A DNA stretch of 64,000 bases. It comes from Paenibacillus sp. 1781tsa1. GTDB lineage: Bacteria > Bacillota > Bacilli > Paenibacillales > Paenibacillaceae. The stretch's first letter is position 1, and each line of letters opens with the position of its first letter. Both the position numbers and the translations under genes were made by a program. Where the stretch lies: NCBI RefSeq assembly GCF_024159265.1, contig NZ_JAMYWY010000001.1, positions 4,216,001 to 4,280,000 on the forward strand. The letters run 5' to 3'. This document shows positions 51,590 through 60,193 of the stretch, in pieces. The notes below the pieces were generated by a model. It was not told the DNA's origin. It did not search any database and saw nothing but the letters and a program-made list of their open reading frames with translations.

Positions 51590-51988
51590 TTAAACTTTTG
51601 CCGCCCAAAGCTCTATTTCAATTTTAATCTCTGGCAGACCTAACTCCGTAATATATCCAATCGTCATTGCAGGATAATTCGTATTAAATAATTGTCCCCA
51701 TTCAGCATATAAATAATCCCAATCGATTTTCTCGGTTGCCCATACGTTCACTTTGATAATATGTTCAGCCTCTAAACACTCAGATTCGAGCACTGTTTTG
51801 ATATTATTAAATGTATTAGTAACTTGCTCATTCAGACTGTCCGGAAAGAGTCCGCTTGCATCTGCTCCAATTTGACCCGAAGTTACAAATAACTCTGCGT
51901 TCCTCGGAATTCTTGTAATATGCGTGTATTGTCCTACAGGAGCTGGCATATTCGCTGGATTTTTTCTGGTGATTTTTTCGATTTTCAT
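51590..51988 (-). CDS. RidA family protein
   Basis: 132 residues, ATG with GAGGT upstream. 'SGQIGADASG', 'EQVTNTFNNIKTVLESECLEAEHIIKVNVW' and the C-terminal 'LPEIKIEIELWAAK' match the YjgF/YER057c/UK114 family. The Arg that RidA uses for the 2-aminoacrylate carboxylate (family R105 in '.NSRPCV..') is replaced here: 'LFNTNYPAMTIGYI' carries no Arg at the expected place. So imine deaminase activity may be absent and it could be a Rid subfamily member with another role. Confidence 0.85.
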   Translation of the reverse strand: MKIEKITRKNPANMPAPVGQYTHITRIPRNAELFVTSGQIGADASGLFPDSLNEQVTNTFNNIKTVLESECLEAEHIIKVNVWATEKIDWDYLYAEWGQLFNTNYPAMTIGYITELGLPEIKIEIELWAAKV

Positions 51989-52237
51989 TTGGATTACCTC
52001 GTCATTCTTAAGATTTTTCTGCGTTATTTCCTAGTTTTCTTCCGATTTTGGGCAGACATCTCCCTTGGAATAGATTCTAGAAAAAGACAGCAGTAGAGTA
52101 GCCATATCCGGAAGATATAACCGCAAGTGATTTTTTCTTCATGATTGGATACTCCCCCTTCTTAAGTGACAAGATTCTCTTGATTTTTTAATTATATCTG
52201 AAAGCCACATCATGGGTCAAATTCATCCCCTCATAAA
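51989..52237. other. Intergenic region upstream of the RidA-like gene
   Basis: AT-rich, no gene recognised. It holds the start side of the ridA-like gene and the region after the bglA terminator. Confidence 0.4.
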
Positions 52238-52273
52238 CAAAGAGCAATCCCGTAATAACGAGACTGCTCTTTG
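52238..52273 (-). terminator. Terminator after the beta-glucosidase gene
   Basis: CAAAGAGCA/TGCTCTTTG 9-bp stem with an 18-nt loop, followed by TTTATG on the minus strand, 30 bases after the stop. Confidence 0.7.
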
Positions 52274-52301
52274 TCTATTCTATAGCGTTGGACACCTTGT
52301 A

Positions 52302-53744
52302 TCAGAAATATTGTGCGCCATTACTCGCAATGACATCTTTGTACCAATGAAAACTTTTCTTTTTCACTCTGCGAAGTGTACCCGTGCCATCATTATTTCT
52401 ATCTACATAGATATAGCCGTACCGTTTCTTCATCTCTCCGGTACCCGCACTGACCAGATCAATCGGTCCCCAACTTGTGTAACCTATGAGTTCTACACCG
52501 TCTTGAATCGCTTCAGCCATCTCGGCAAAATGACGATTCAAATATTCGATGCGATAGTCATCTTCAACGGAGTCATTGCCTAACAGCACATCGGTTGCCC
52601 CAAGTCCATTTTCCACGATAAACAAAGGTTTGCCATAACGATCATGCAGTTGATTACATGTAATTCGAAGACCTTTAGGATCAATAGTCCATCCCCACTC
52701 GGATGTTTGCAGATACGGATTCTTCACTGAACCAAATACATTACCTTCGGTAGAATCCTTCAAAATCTCAGGGTCTGTACTTGTACAACGGCTTGCATAG
52801 TAGCTAAAACCAATATAATCGACTGTATTCTGCATCAAAATATCTTGGTCTTCTGGTTGCATTTCAATCTGAATATCATTTTCCCTGAAAAATCTTTTGG
52901 TATAACCCGGATATGCTCCTTTCGACTGCACGTCGATGAAAAAGAACGATTCACGGTCTTTCTCCATGGCCTTCCACACGTCATCCGGATTAGAGCTGTA
53001 CGGATAGACCATACCAGCGGCTAACATACACCCGATCTGTGCACCAGGAATGATCTCGTGACAGGCCTTCACAGCAAGTGCACTCGCTACCAATTCATGG
53101 TGCGCTGCCTGATACAGGACCTGCTCTTTGTCTTCACCTTCTTGAAGAACAATGCCCGCTCCGATGTAAGGAAAATGCAGTAACATATTGATCTCATTAA
53201 ACGTCATCCAATACTTCACTTTATGCTTGTATCGATTGAACAACGTCGTCGCATATTTCTCGAAGAAACCGACCATCTTGCGATTCTTCCACCCGCCGTA
53301 AGTCTCGACCAGATGCACAGGTACATCGAAATGACAGATCGTCACAACAGGTTCAATGTTGTATTTCAATAACTCATCAAAGACATCATCATAAAATTGT
53401 AAGCCTGCTTCATTTGGCTCCGCTTCATCCCCATTAGGGAAAATCCGTGCCCAGGCTACCGAGAGCCTCAGGCACTTGAATCCCATTTCTGCAAATAACG
53501 CAATATCTTCCTTATACCGATGATAGAAGTCAATAGCTTCATGTGAAGGATAGAATTCCCCTGCTTTTGGCTCATACGAATCCAGGTTACCCAGCGCAAT
53601 ATTCCATCGATTGGCACCAATCGGAATCAGATCTACCGTTGTTAAACCTTTGCCACCTTCCAGATAGGCACCTTCCAATTGATTTGCTGCTGTTGCTCCT
53701 CCCCAGAGAAAATTCTCCGGGAAGGCTGTAAATTTTTCATTCAT
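52302..53744 (-). CDS. bglA: 6-phospho-beta-glucosidase (GH1)
   Basis: 480 residues, normal GH1 length, ATG with GGAGGAACTCC. The acid/base Glu is in 'YWMTFNEINMLLHF' and the nucleophile Glu in 'FIVENGLGA'. 'FLWGGATAANQLEGA' opens the barrel. Position directly after a PTS IIBCA gene implies action on phosphorylated aryl-beta-glucosides or cellobiose-6-phosphate released by the PTS. Gene symbol assigned by context; bglH would also be reasonable. Confidence 0.93.
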   Translation of the reverse strand: MNEKFTAFPENFLWGGATAANQLEGAYLEGGKGLTTVDLIPIGANRWNIALGNLDSYEPKAGEFYPSHEAIDFYHRYKEDIALFAEMGFKCLRLSVAWARIFPNGDEAEPNEAGLQFYDDVFDELLKYNIEPVVTICHFDVPVHLVETYGGWKNRKMVGFFEKYATTLFNRYKHKVKYWMTFNEINMLLHFPYIGAGIVLQEGEDKEQVLYQAAHHELVASALAVKACHEIIPGAQIGCMLAAGMVYPYSSNPDDVWKAMEKDRESFFFIDVQSKGAYPGYTKRFFRENDIQIEMQPEDQDILMQNTVDYIGFSYYASRCTSTDPEILKDSTEGNVFGSVKNPYLQTSEWGWTIDPKGLRITCNQLHDRYGKPLFIVENGLGATDVLLGNDSVEDDYRIEYLNRHFAEMAEAIQDGVELIGYTSWGPIDLVSAGTGEMKKRYGYIYVDRNNDGTGTLRRVKKKSFHWYKDVIASNGAQYF

Positions 53745-53778
53745 TGAGGAGTTCCTCCTAAACCATCTGTAATTTCAA

Positions 53779-55692
53779 TTAACTTAATACCGTGATCAAT
53801 TTATCTTTCTCATGAACAGATGCATCTTTCGTTCCTACAACGTCCAGATAATTCGAAGTATTCGTGACAATGATCGGTGTAACCGTCTCATATCCTGCAT
53901 CCTTAATCGCTTGCAGGTCAAACTCAACAATCAAATCACCTGCGTTAACACGGTCTCCGTCCTTCACATGGGTTGTAAAATGTTCACCTTTCAGCTTCAC
54001 CGTATCCTGACCAATATGGATCAGCATCTCTACACCATCATCGCTTACAATACCAATGGCATGTTTCGTGCGATATACCGTTTGAACAATACCCGTAATT
54101 GGAGATACCACTCTACCGCTGGTTGGACGAATTGCAATCCCTTTACCCATATGCTCTCCTGCAAACGTTACGTCATTAATATCTTTCAGTGCAACGACTT
54201 CACCAGCCATTGGGCTCACGATTTCGTATCTGCTGTTCGGATTTGGATCAAGTACAGGTGCTGGAGCTGGTTTAGCTTCTACTTTGTCTTGGAACCCAAC
54301 CACATACGTCAGAACAAAACCAACGATGAATGCTACCAATACTGCGACAATGGACATATAGAATCCAGAATCTGGACCTGCTTCTTTGTTGATAAAGCTT
54401 GGAATACCGAAGATACCCAGTCCACCAAAAACGTAAAGCTTTGAGCCTGCCCATCCTAAAATACCACCACCGACAGCACCACCAATACAACTCATGATAA
54501 ACGGCTTTTTCAATGGAAGAGTTACACCATAGATTGCCGGCTCAGTTACTCCGAATATACCGGAAATAAACGCTGGAATACTTAATGATTTCAACTTGGA
54601 ATTTTTTGTTTTGAGCAGAACTGCAAGTACTGCACCCGTTTGAGCAAAAGAAGCGCCGAAGGACATTGCAAGAACTGGATCAGCCCCCGATGTACTTAGG
54701 TTAAGAAGCATAACCGGTACAAGTCCCCAGTGAAGTCCAAACAGTACTAGCACTTGCCAGAATCCGCCGAGAACCAAACCTGTAATAATTGGACTCAATT
54801 CATAGATACTTGTTGTACCTGCACCAACCAATTGACCTGCCCAAGTGGCTATTGGACCAATTACAATGAAGGTTACCGGAACAATCACGAGCAAAGTGAA
54901 GAATGGAACCAAGAATGTGCTAACCACTTTAGGAATGATGTTTTTGAAGAATCTTTCAATCTTCACAGCGAAGAACGTAGCAATAATGATCGGAATAACC
55001 GATGTTGAATACGTCATCAATATAACCGGGATACCTAAGAACGTAATGTGAATTGGTGATTCAAACAATGTACCTGTGAACAAAGTGTATAGTGGATCTC
55101 CTGCAGTCAAACCGGACAGCGTAGGATACACTAACGAAGCACCTATCGCCATACCCAGGAACGGTGAACCCCCAAATTTCTTGATTGCCGTGTATCCAAG
55201 GAAGATCGGGAAGAAGTAGAACAGTGAATCACCAAGTGCATTCAGCAAATGATATGTTCCTGATGTATTTTCTACCCATCCAAATGCTACAAACATGGCT
55301 GTAAAACCTTTGATCATACCTGTTGCAGCCAGCAAACCGAGTAATGGTGTGAACACACCGGAGATCATGTCGATAAAGCGGCTGAACAACCCTACCTTTT
55401 TACCTGAGTTGTCTGCTTCCTCTTCAATCTGACCTTCGGTTGGGAAATTCCCTGCCTTAACCACTGCTTTATATACATCCGGCACTTCGTTGCCGATAAC
55501 GACTTGATACTGTCCACCACTCTGCATGACGGTAATAACACCTGGCAGATTTTTAAGTTCTTCCGTTTTGGCTACGCTTTCATTTTTCAGTTTAAACCGC
55601 AGTCTTGTTACACAATGGAATACGCTGTTTACATTGTCTCGACCACCTACACCTGACAGAATGTCCTTAGCTAATTGATCGTAGTTGCTCAT
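53779..55692 (-). CDS. bglP: PTS beta-glucoside transporter subunit IIBCA (copy 1)
   Basis: 637 residues, GGGAG before the ATG. Order is EIIB ('VFHCVTRLRFKLKN', phosphorylated Cys), EIIC with about ten membrane segments, then EIIA with the phospho-His in 'MLIHIGQDTVKLKGEHF'. It takes up and phosphorylates beta-glucosides. Very similar to copy 2 along the whole length. Preceded by a leader with two RAT-like sites, one overlapping a terminator; followed by bglA 34 bases downstream. Confidence 0.95.
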   Translation of the reverse strand: MSNYDQLAKDILSGVGGRDNVNSVFHCVTRLRFKLKNESVAKTEELKNLPGVITVMQSGGQYQVVIGNEVPDVYKAVVKAGNFPTEGQIEEEADNSGKKVGLFSRFIDMISGVFTPLLGLLAATGMIKGFTAMFVAFGWVENTSGTYHLLNALGDSLFYFFPIFLGYTAIKKFGGSPFLGMAIGASLVYPTLSGLTAGDPLYTLFTGTLFESPIHITFLGIPVILMTYSTSVIPIIIATFFAVKIERFFKNIIPKVVSTFLVPFFTLLVIVPVTFIVIGPIATWAGQLVGAGTTSIYELSPIITGLVLGGFWQVLVLFGLHWGLVPVMLLNLSTSGADPVLAMSFGASFAQTGAVLAVLLKTKNSKLKSLSIPAFISGIFGVTEPAIYGVTLPLKKPFIMSCIGGAVGGGILGWAGSKLYVFGGLGIFGIPSFINKEAGPDSGFYMSIVAVLVAFIVGFVLTYVVGFQDKVEAKPAPAPVLDPNPNSRYEIVSPMAGEVVALKDINDVTFAGEHMGKGIAIRPTSGRVVSPITGIVQTVYRTKHAIGIVSDDGVEMLIHIGQDTVKLKGEHFTTHVKDGDRVNAGDLIVEFDLQAIKDAGYETVTPIIVTNTSNYLDVVGTKDASVHEKDKLITVLS

Positions 55693-55740
55693 TGTAATTC
55701 TCCCTCTCTAAGTAGACTCCCCATGACTTTTGAAACAAAT

Positions 55741-55837
55741 AAAACCTGAACCACTGAACATACACAACATACCGGATCGTCCGGAAATCAGTCGTGTTAT
55801 TCAGCAATTCAGGTTTTGCCCTTAACGGTTGCAACCC
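55741..55837 (-). promoter_or_regulatory. RAT antiterminator site and overlapping terminator before bglP copy 1
   Basis: Minus strand: RAT-like GGGTTGCAACC...GGGCAAAACC (55837-55812) overlaps the 5' arm of a hairpin whose arms AACCTGAA and TTCAGGTT (55815-55741) are followed by TTATTT. LicT binding would expose antitermination. Confidence 0.85.
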
Positions 55838-55919
55838 TGTAAGGCTGTACACATTGGTATTTAATTATTTTAACAACGAAAGTAAGTTACACCCTAGACC
55901 CTCTTAAAGGAGGATGATC

Positions 55920-55948
55920 GGAATTGCCTGATTGAACAGTTACAACCC
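55920..55948 (-). promoter_or_regulatory. Additional RAT-like site upstream in the same leader
   Basis: Minus strand GGGTTGTAACTG...CAGGCAATTCC, 29 bases, very like the RAT in the licT leader. Its terminator partner is weak, so it may be partly degenerate or an extra LicT-binding site. Confidence 0.65.
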
Positions 55949-55954
55949 GATTAA

Positions 55955-55968
55955 TGTATGCGCTTACT
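55955..55968 (-). promoter_or_regulatory. cre-like catabolite repression site
   Basis: Minus strand AGTAAGCGCATACA matches the cre consensus TGWAARCGYTWWCW except at position 1 and in the YTW part (CAT). It lies just upstream of the RAT-like site, where CcpA would block the promoter. A weaker copy precedes licT (GGGAAGCGCGTACA at 59239-59252). Confidence 0.55.
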
Positions 55969-56195
55969 TCATGAACCCATCATAGTACATCTGAACTACA
56001 TTTGCAACACTTATTTTAATAATTTATTTAATAATAATCGATAGCGTGTCGCTTCTAACAACATGGACATATTCACCTGTCAATTCATAACGTTTTCATG
56101 CATCTTTTCTGATTGGAGTAACATAGAATTGACCCGCAAGAGATCACTTTTTTCAAAGTATACAACTTGCAGGTCTTTATAAGATACGGACAGAA

Positions 56196-58136
56196 TTAAC
56201 CAATAATCGTAATCAATTTATCCTTCTCTTGCACTTCACGATTTGTTGTCGCAACCACGTCCAAATAATCAGCCGTATTGGTTACAATAATCGGTGTAAC
56301 GGTCTCATATCCCGCCTCAATGATAGCTTGAAGATCGAATTCAACGATCAAATCGCCAACAGTCACACGATCCCCGTCTTTTACATGTGCAGTAAAATGT
56401 TGCCCTTTGAGCTGTACCGTATCCTGACCGATATGGATTAGAATCTCTACACCTTGATCATCTACAAGTCCAATCGCATGTCTGGTACGGTAAATCGTCT
56501 GTACCACACCATTAATCGGGGATACAACTCTTCCACTGGTTGGACGAATGGCAATTCCTTTACCCATATGTTCACCAGCAAATGTAGCATCATTAATTTC
56601 TTTCAGAGGAACCACATCACCCGTCATCGGGCTGGCAATTTCGTAGCGATTGTTTGGATTAGGCTCAAGTGCAACCTTCTCTTCTTTTACTGGCTCTGGA
56701 GCCTGTTTGGCAGCCTCCGGATTAGCAGGATCTTTGAATCCTACAAAATAAACAAGAACAAAGCCTAATACAAAAGCAATGATAGTAGCAATCATGGCCA
56801 TCCAGAATTCATAGTTGATCCCTTCTGTGGGACTAATGAGCGCTGGAACACCGAAGATTCCTGAAGCAAATACAAACATTTTGGAACCAGCGAATCCAAT
56901 AATACCACCAGCGGTTGCAGAAGCAATACAACTCATAATAAATGGTTTTTTCAATGGCAAAGTAAGACCATAAATAGCAGGCTCAGTTACACCAAAGATA
57001 CCGGATACAAAGGCAGGAACTCCAAGTGATTTGAGTTTAGTATTTTTCGTTTTAAGCATAACGCCAAGAACGGCACCAATCTGAGCAAAAGAAGCAGCAA
57101 ACATCATCGCCAGAATTGGATCTGCTTTCAGAGTGGACAGATTGAGCAACATGATGGGTACGATACCCCAGTGCAATCCAAAGATGACCAATACTTGCCA
57201 CAATCCACCAACAACAATACCGGTTACCAACGGACTCAAGTCATAGATGCCCGATACCCCGGCACCAATCAGCTGACTTGCCCATGTCGCGATTGGACCA
57301 ATCAAGAGGAATGTCACAGGTACAACAATCAGAATGGTAAAGAATGGCGTGAGGAACGTTCTCACAACAGAAGGAATGATCTTTTTGAAGAACGTTTCTA
57401 CCTTTGCCCCAAAATAAGCAGCAATAATTATCGGAATTACGGATGAGGAATAACTCATCAAGATTACAGGAATACCCAGGAACGTGATATGAATCGGAGA
57501 TTCAAACAATGTGCCTGCAAACAGTGTATACAACGGGTCTCCACCGCTAAGACCGGATAAGGTCGGATATACAAGTGATGCTCCGATGGCCATCCCGAGA
57601 AATGGAGATCCACCGAATTTTTTCATTGCTGTATAACCTAAGAAGATTGGGAAGAAGTAGAACAGGCAGTCTCCAGCAGCATTCAACAATTGATATGTTC
57701 CTGAAGCCGGGTCCAACCACTCAAGAGAAGTAAACATGGACAAGAAACCTTTGATCATCCCTGTTGCAGCAAGCAAGCCAAGAATGGGTGTAAATACACC
57801 TGAGATCAAGTCGATAAATCGACCCAAGAGACTTTCTTTTTTGCCGGAAGAGTCAGACTCATCATTATTAGAGACCGGTCCATCAGTACTCATATTGCCA
57901 ACTTGTAGCAAGGCTTTATACACATCAGACACTTCGTTGCCCACGACAACCTGGTACTGTCCACCGCTTTGCATTACCGTTATGACTCCTGGCAGATTTT
58001 TGAGTTCGTCTGTTTTGGCATTACTATCATTTTTTAATTTGAAACGAAGTCTGGTCGCGCAGTGAACTACGCTGTTAATGTTCTGTTTACCACCAACGCC
58101 AGACAGAATGTCTTTGGCTAATTGCTCGTGTTTCAT
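56196..58136 (-). CDS. bglP: PTS beta-glucoside transporter subunit IIBCA (copy 2)
   Basis: 646 residues from ATG 58136 with GGAAG upstream; the longer frame to 58250 runs through the terminator hairpin and is unlikely. EIIB Cys in 'VVHCATRLRFK', EIIC, and EIIA His in 'ILIHIGQDTVQLKGQHF'. Paralogue of copy 1 with roughly three quarters identity by eye. Its own RAT/terminator lies in front and licT precedes it, so the order is licT-RAT-bglP2, then RAT-bglP1-bglA. Possibly different beta-glucoside specificities. Confidence 0.95.
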   Translation of the reverse strand: MKHEQLAKDILSGVGGKQNINSVVHCATRLRFKLKNDSNAKTDELKNLPGVITVMQSGGQYQVVVGNEVSDVYKALLQVGNMSTDGPVSNNDESDSSGKKESLLGRFIDLISGVFTPILGLLAATGMIKGFLSMFTSLEWLDPASGTYQLLNAAGDCLFYFFPIFLGYTAMKKFGGSPFLGMAIGASLVYPTLSGLSGGDPLYTLFAGTLFESPIHITFLGIPVILMSYSSSVIPIIIAAYFGAKVETFFKKIIPSVVRTFLTPFFTILIVVPVTFLLIGPIATWASQLIGAGVSGIYDLSPLVTGIVVGGLWQVLVIFGLHWGIVPIMLLNLSTLKADPILAMMFAASFAQIGAVLGVMLKTKNTKLKSLGVPAFVSGIFGVTEPAIYGLTLPLKKPFIMSCIASATAGGIIGFAGSKMFVFASGIFGVPALISPTEGINYEFWMAMIATIIAFVLGFVLVYFVGFKDPANPEAAKQAPEPVKEEKVALEPNPNNRYEIASPMTGDVVPLKEINDATFAGEHMGKGIAIRPTSGRVVSPINGVVQTIYRTRHAIGLVDDQGVEILIHIGQDTVQLKGQHFTAHVKDGDRVTVGDLIVEFDLQAIIEAGYETVTPIIVTNTADYLDVVATTNREVQEKDKLITIIG

Positions 58137-58191
58137 GAAGTTGTTTCTTCCTTTCTGGTTAAACACGGATTCGAAGCCTATTGGAGAGAAT

Positions 58192-58286
58192 AAAAAAACC
58201 TGAACATCTGAATGTGTACGGAACATCCGGTTAACGGTATGTTCTGTCATTCAATCGTTCAGGTTTTGCCCTGGTGGTTGCAACCC
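58192..58286 (-). promoter_or_regulatory. RAT antiterminator site and overlapping terminator between licT and bglP copy 2
   Basis: RAT GGGTTGCAACCACCAGGGCAAAACC (58286-58262) overlaps AACCTGAAC, which pairs with GTTCAGGTT (58205-58197), followed by a 7-base T-run. Strong antitermination switch. Confidence 0.9.
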
Positions 58287-58305
58287 TGCAAGTTGATCTA
58301 TGGGA

Positions 58306-59148
58306 TTATTCAGAAGTTGCATTCACAACTCTCTCAATATGAATCGTTAAGTACATGATTTCTTCGTCAGTTAGTTGATAGGTGTAGTTGCTTTCAATGA
58401 ACTTCTTGATTTTCTCCGAGCACTTGTGCGCTGCTGGATACTTTTTCTGAATCATCAGGAACAGTTCATCGTCGTTGTTGCTCTTGTAATGTTTTCCCTT
58501 CACCAAACGTTGGGCGAAAAACTTCAAATGCGTCACAAAGCGATAGAATGTCAGTGAGTTCTCATCAAAATCAATCTTGAAATGATACTTGATAATCGTC
58601 AAGATTTCCTGCATGACCTGTGTCATACTCTTGATGTTGGGCATTTCTTCGTTCAAAGCTGCATTGACAAAGTGAAGTGCCATAAAACCGGCTTCGTCCT
58701 CGGGCAGGATTACGCCAAACTGATCACAGATCATATTGAGCGCTTCCATTCCGACTTCGTATTCCTCTTTGTATAACTGCTTCGTCTCCCAGATCAACCC
58801 GTTGCGTATAGGCAGATTCTTGCGATACCGCTCAATGGCAAAGTGAATATGGTCTGTGAGGTGCAAGTAAATGCTCTCATTCAGTTTCTTGCCAAGTTTT
58901 AATTTGGCGTAAGCGATGATTTCCTCGGACACTTTCATGTATTCCAGAGGAATGCTTGAGATTAATGCCTTGAAGTTTTCCTGAATATCTTCATTCTGTA
59001 AAGTAAATATCTTATCGATATGCTGCTCGGAAACCATATCACCTGCCCGCTTCTGATAAGCAATCCCCCGGCCAATGATAATAACTTCCTGTTGTTCGTC
59101 ATTCATTGCAACTACAGCATTATTGTTCAGCACCTTCTCGATTTTCAC
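58306..59148 (-). CDS. licT: BglG/LicT family transcription antiterminator
   Basis: 280 residues from GTG 59148 with GGAGTGAT at ideal spacing; the frame up to 59220 would include the leader RAT and is rejected. N-terminal CAT RNA-binding domain 'KIEKVLNNNAVVAMNDEQQE' and 'GRGIAYQKRAGD', then two PRDs with conserved His ('YLHLTDHIHFAIER', 'FMALHFVNAAL', 'YLTIHIERV'). Phosphorylation by the PTS controls its binding to RAT sites. It should antiterminate both bglP copies and, through the RAT in front of it, its own gene. Confidence 0.95.
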   Translation of the reverse strand: MKIEKVLNNNAVVAMNDEQQEVIIIGRGIAYQKRAGDMVSEQHIDKIFTLQNEDIQENFKALISSIPLEYMKVSEEIIAYAKLKLGKKLNESIYLHLTDHIHFAIERYRKNLPIRNGLIWETKQLYKEEYEVGMEALNMICDQFGVILPEDEAGFMALHFVNAALNEEMPNIKSMTQVMQEILTIIKYHFKIDFDENSLTFYRFVTHLKFFAQRLVKGKHYKSNNDDELFLMIQKKYPAAHKCSEKIKKFIESNYTYQLTDEEIMYLTIHIERVVNATSE

Positions 59149-59203
59149 TTTATCACTCCAATATACAGAAAAAGACAAACCAATCCCTTTTCTCAAGGTA
59201 AAC

Positions 59204-59232
59204 GGCTTTGCCTGATTCAACAGTTACAACCC
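59204..59232 (-). promoter_or_regulatory. RAT antiterminator site before licT
   Basis: Minus strand GGGTTGTAACTG...CAGGCAAAGCC (29 bases) fits the RAT consensus. It overlaps the 5' arm of a modest hairpin (CAAAGCC with GGTTTG) followed by TCTTTTTC. This suggests autoregulation. Confidence 0.75.
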
Positions 59233-59372
59233 GATATGTTGTACGCGCTTCCCTCATAATATTACAAAGTTCTACACAGTGCAACAAAAAGTTAATATCG
59301 TATTAGCATGACTCCCGATCTAGGTAAATATACTCACAGGAGTGAGCAAAACAAGAATTATTTAACAGGTAT

Positions 59373-59678
59373 TTACAATTTATTGTTTTTGCTTTCTTTC
59401 TCCAGTTCGGCTTCAATTCCTCGATTAATCATGTCCATCTGTTCTGAATCCAAACGATCCACTTGCGTGTATTCTTTATCCCTCTCATACTCCTGCGCCT
59501 CGCCTTTGTTCATTAATCCCAGATGATTCTTGATGTCTCGGATATCTTCACGCATATGCATCGTCTGGCGGTATTGGTCTAAAACAAGTGCAAAAATAAT
59601 GCCCCCGGCCACTATTGGACCAAATGGGAACAGATAACATAAAACAAGTCCTATGAGCAAAAATATAACAAAATACAT
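59373..59678 (-). CDS. Small membrane protein of unknown function
   Basis: 101 residues from ATG 59678 with GAGAGGGG upstream. Two hydrophobic segments at residues 2-17 and 20-33 form a hairpin or tight pair, then a charged helical tail ('HMREDIRDIKNHLGLMNKGE'...). The tail is Glu/Lys/Arg-rich and likely a coiled coil in the cytoplasm. No family recognised. Isolated on the minus strand. Confidence 0.7.
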   Translation of the reverse strand: MYFVIFLLIGLVLCYLFPFGPIVAGGIIFALVLDQYRQTMHMREDIRDIKNHLGLMNKGEAQEYERDKEYTQVDRLDSEQMDMINRGIEAELEKESKNNKL

Positions 59679-59731
59679 GTGTAATGCCCCTCTCATATAA
59701 GTCTACTCTGCTAAGATAGACGTTTCTCAGA

Positions 59732-59830
59732 TTATAAATTAAATCGTTTCTGAATTAACTTTGCCACTTCATCCGGGCTCTTGTTTCGCTCCAATCTTTC
59801 CGATGGGTCAATCTCAAGAAATGTGTAGCT
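59732..59830 (-). pseudogene. Remnant of a gene's 3' end
   Basis: On the minus strand an in-frame stretch from just after a TAG (59833-59831) to TAA (59734-59732) encodes 32 residues with strongly coding-like composition ('FLEIDPSERLERNKSPDEVA', then 'KLIQKRFNL'). There is no start codon, ribosome site or continuation upstream. It resembles the C-terminal end of a P-loop kinase-type protein, but this is uncertain. The rest of the gap, 59831-60193, is AT-rich and shows no gene. Confidence 0.4.
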
Positions 59831-60193
59831 CTAATTTCACCTTATAAAATCGGAGTTTTTCACTTGGATATTAGCTTTATCATTTCATCCAAAATAAGCT
59901 TTTCTTCATACAAGCCATCTAATATCTGATCTCTGATTCTAGATAAAACATTCTGGTCTTTTGTTATGTTATATTTTAGAGTCATATTTTTTATTATTCA
60001 AATCTTCTTACTATGTTTTCATAGCTTTCTAGAAGATTGAGCTTGGAGAACATTAACAACCTTGAATCACCTGTATTCATTTAAATATTTGAATTTTTAA
60101 CAAATATATACTAAAATACAAATAAACAAGCAATAATCTCCCATAATTAAGGTATATGAGTAAAAAATTTATCTAGTGAAGGGAGCACCATTG

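Noticed and set aside
58137..58250. N-terminal extension of the second IIBCA permease
   Set aside because: It runs through the RAT/terminator hairpin, has no ribosome site, and copy 1 lacks an equivalent.
59149..59220. N-terminal extension of LicT
   Set aside because: It covers the RAT leader; the GTG at 59148 has the proper ribosome site and gives the canonical LicT N-terminus.
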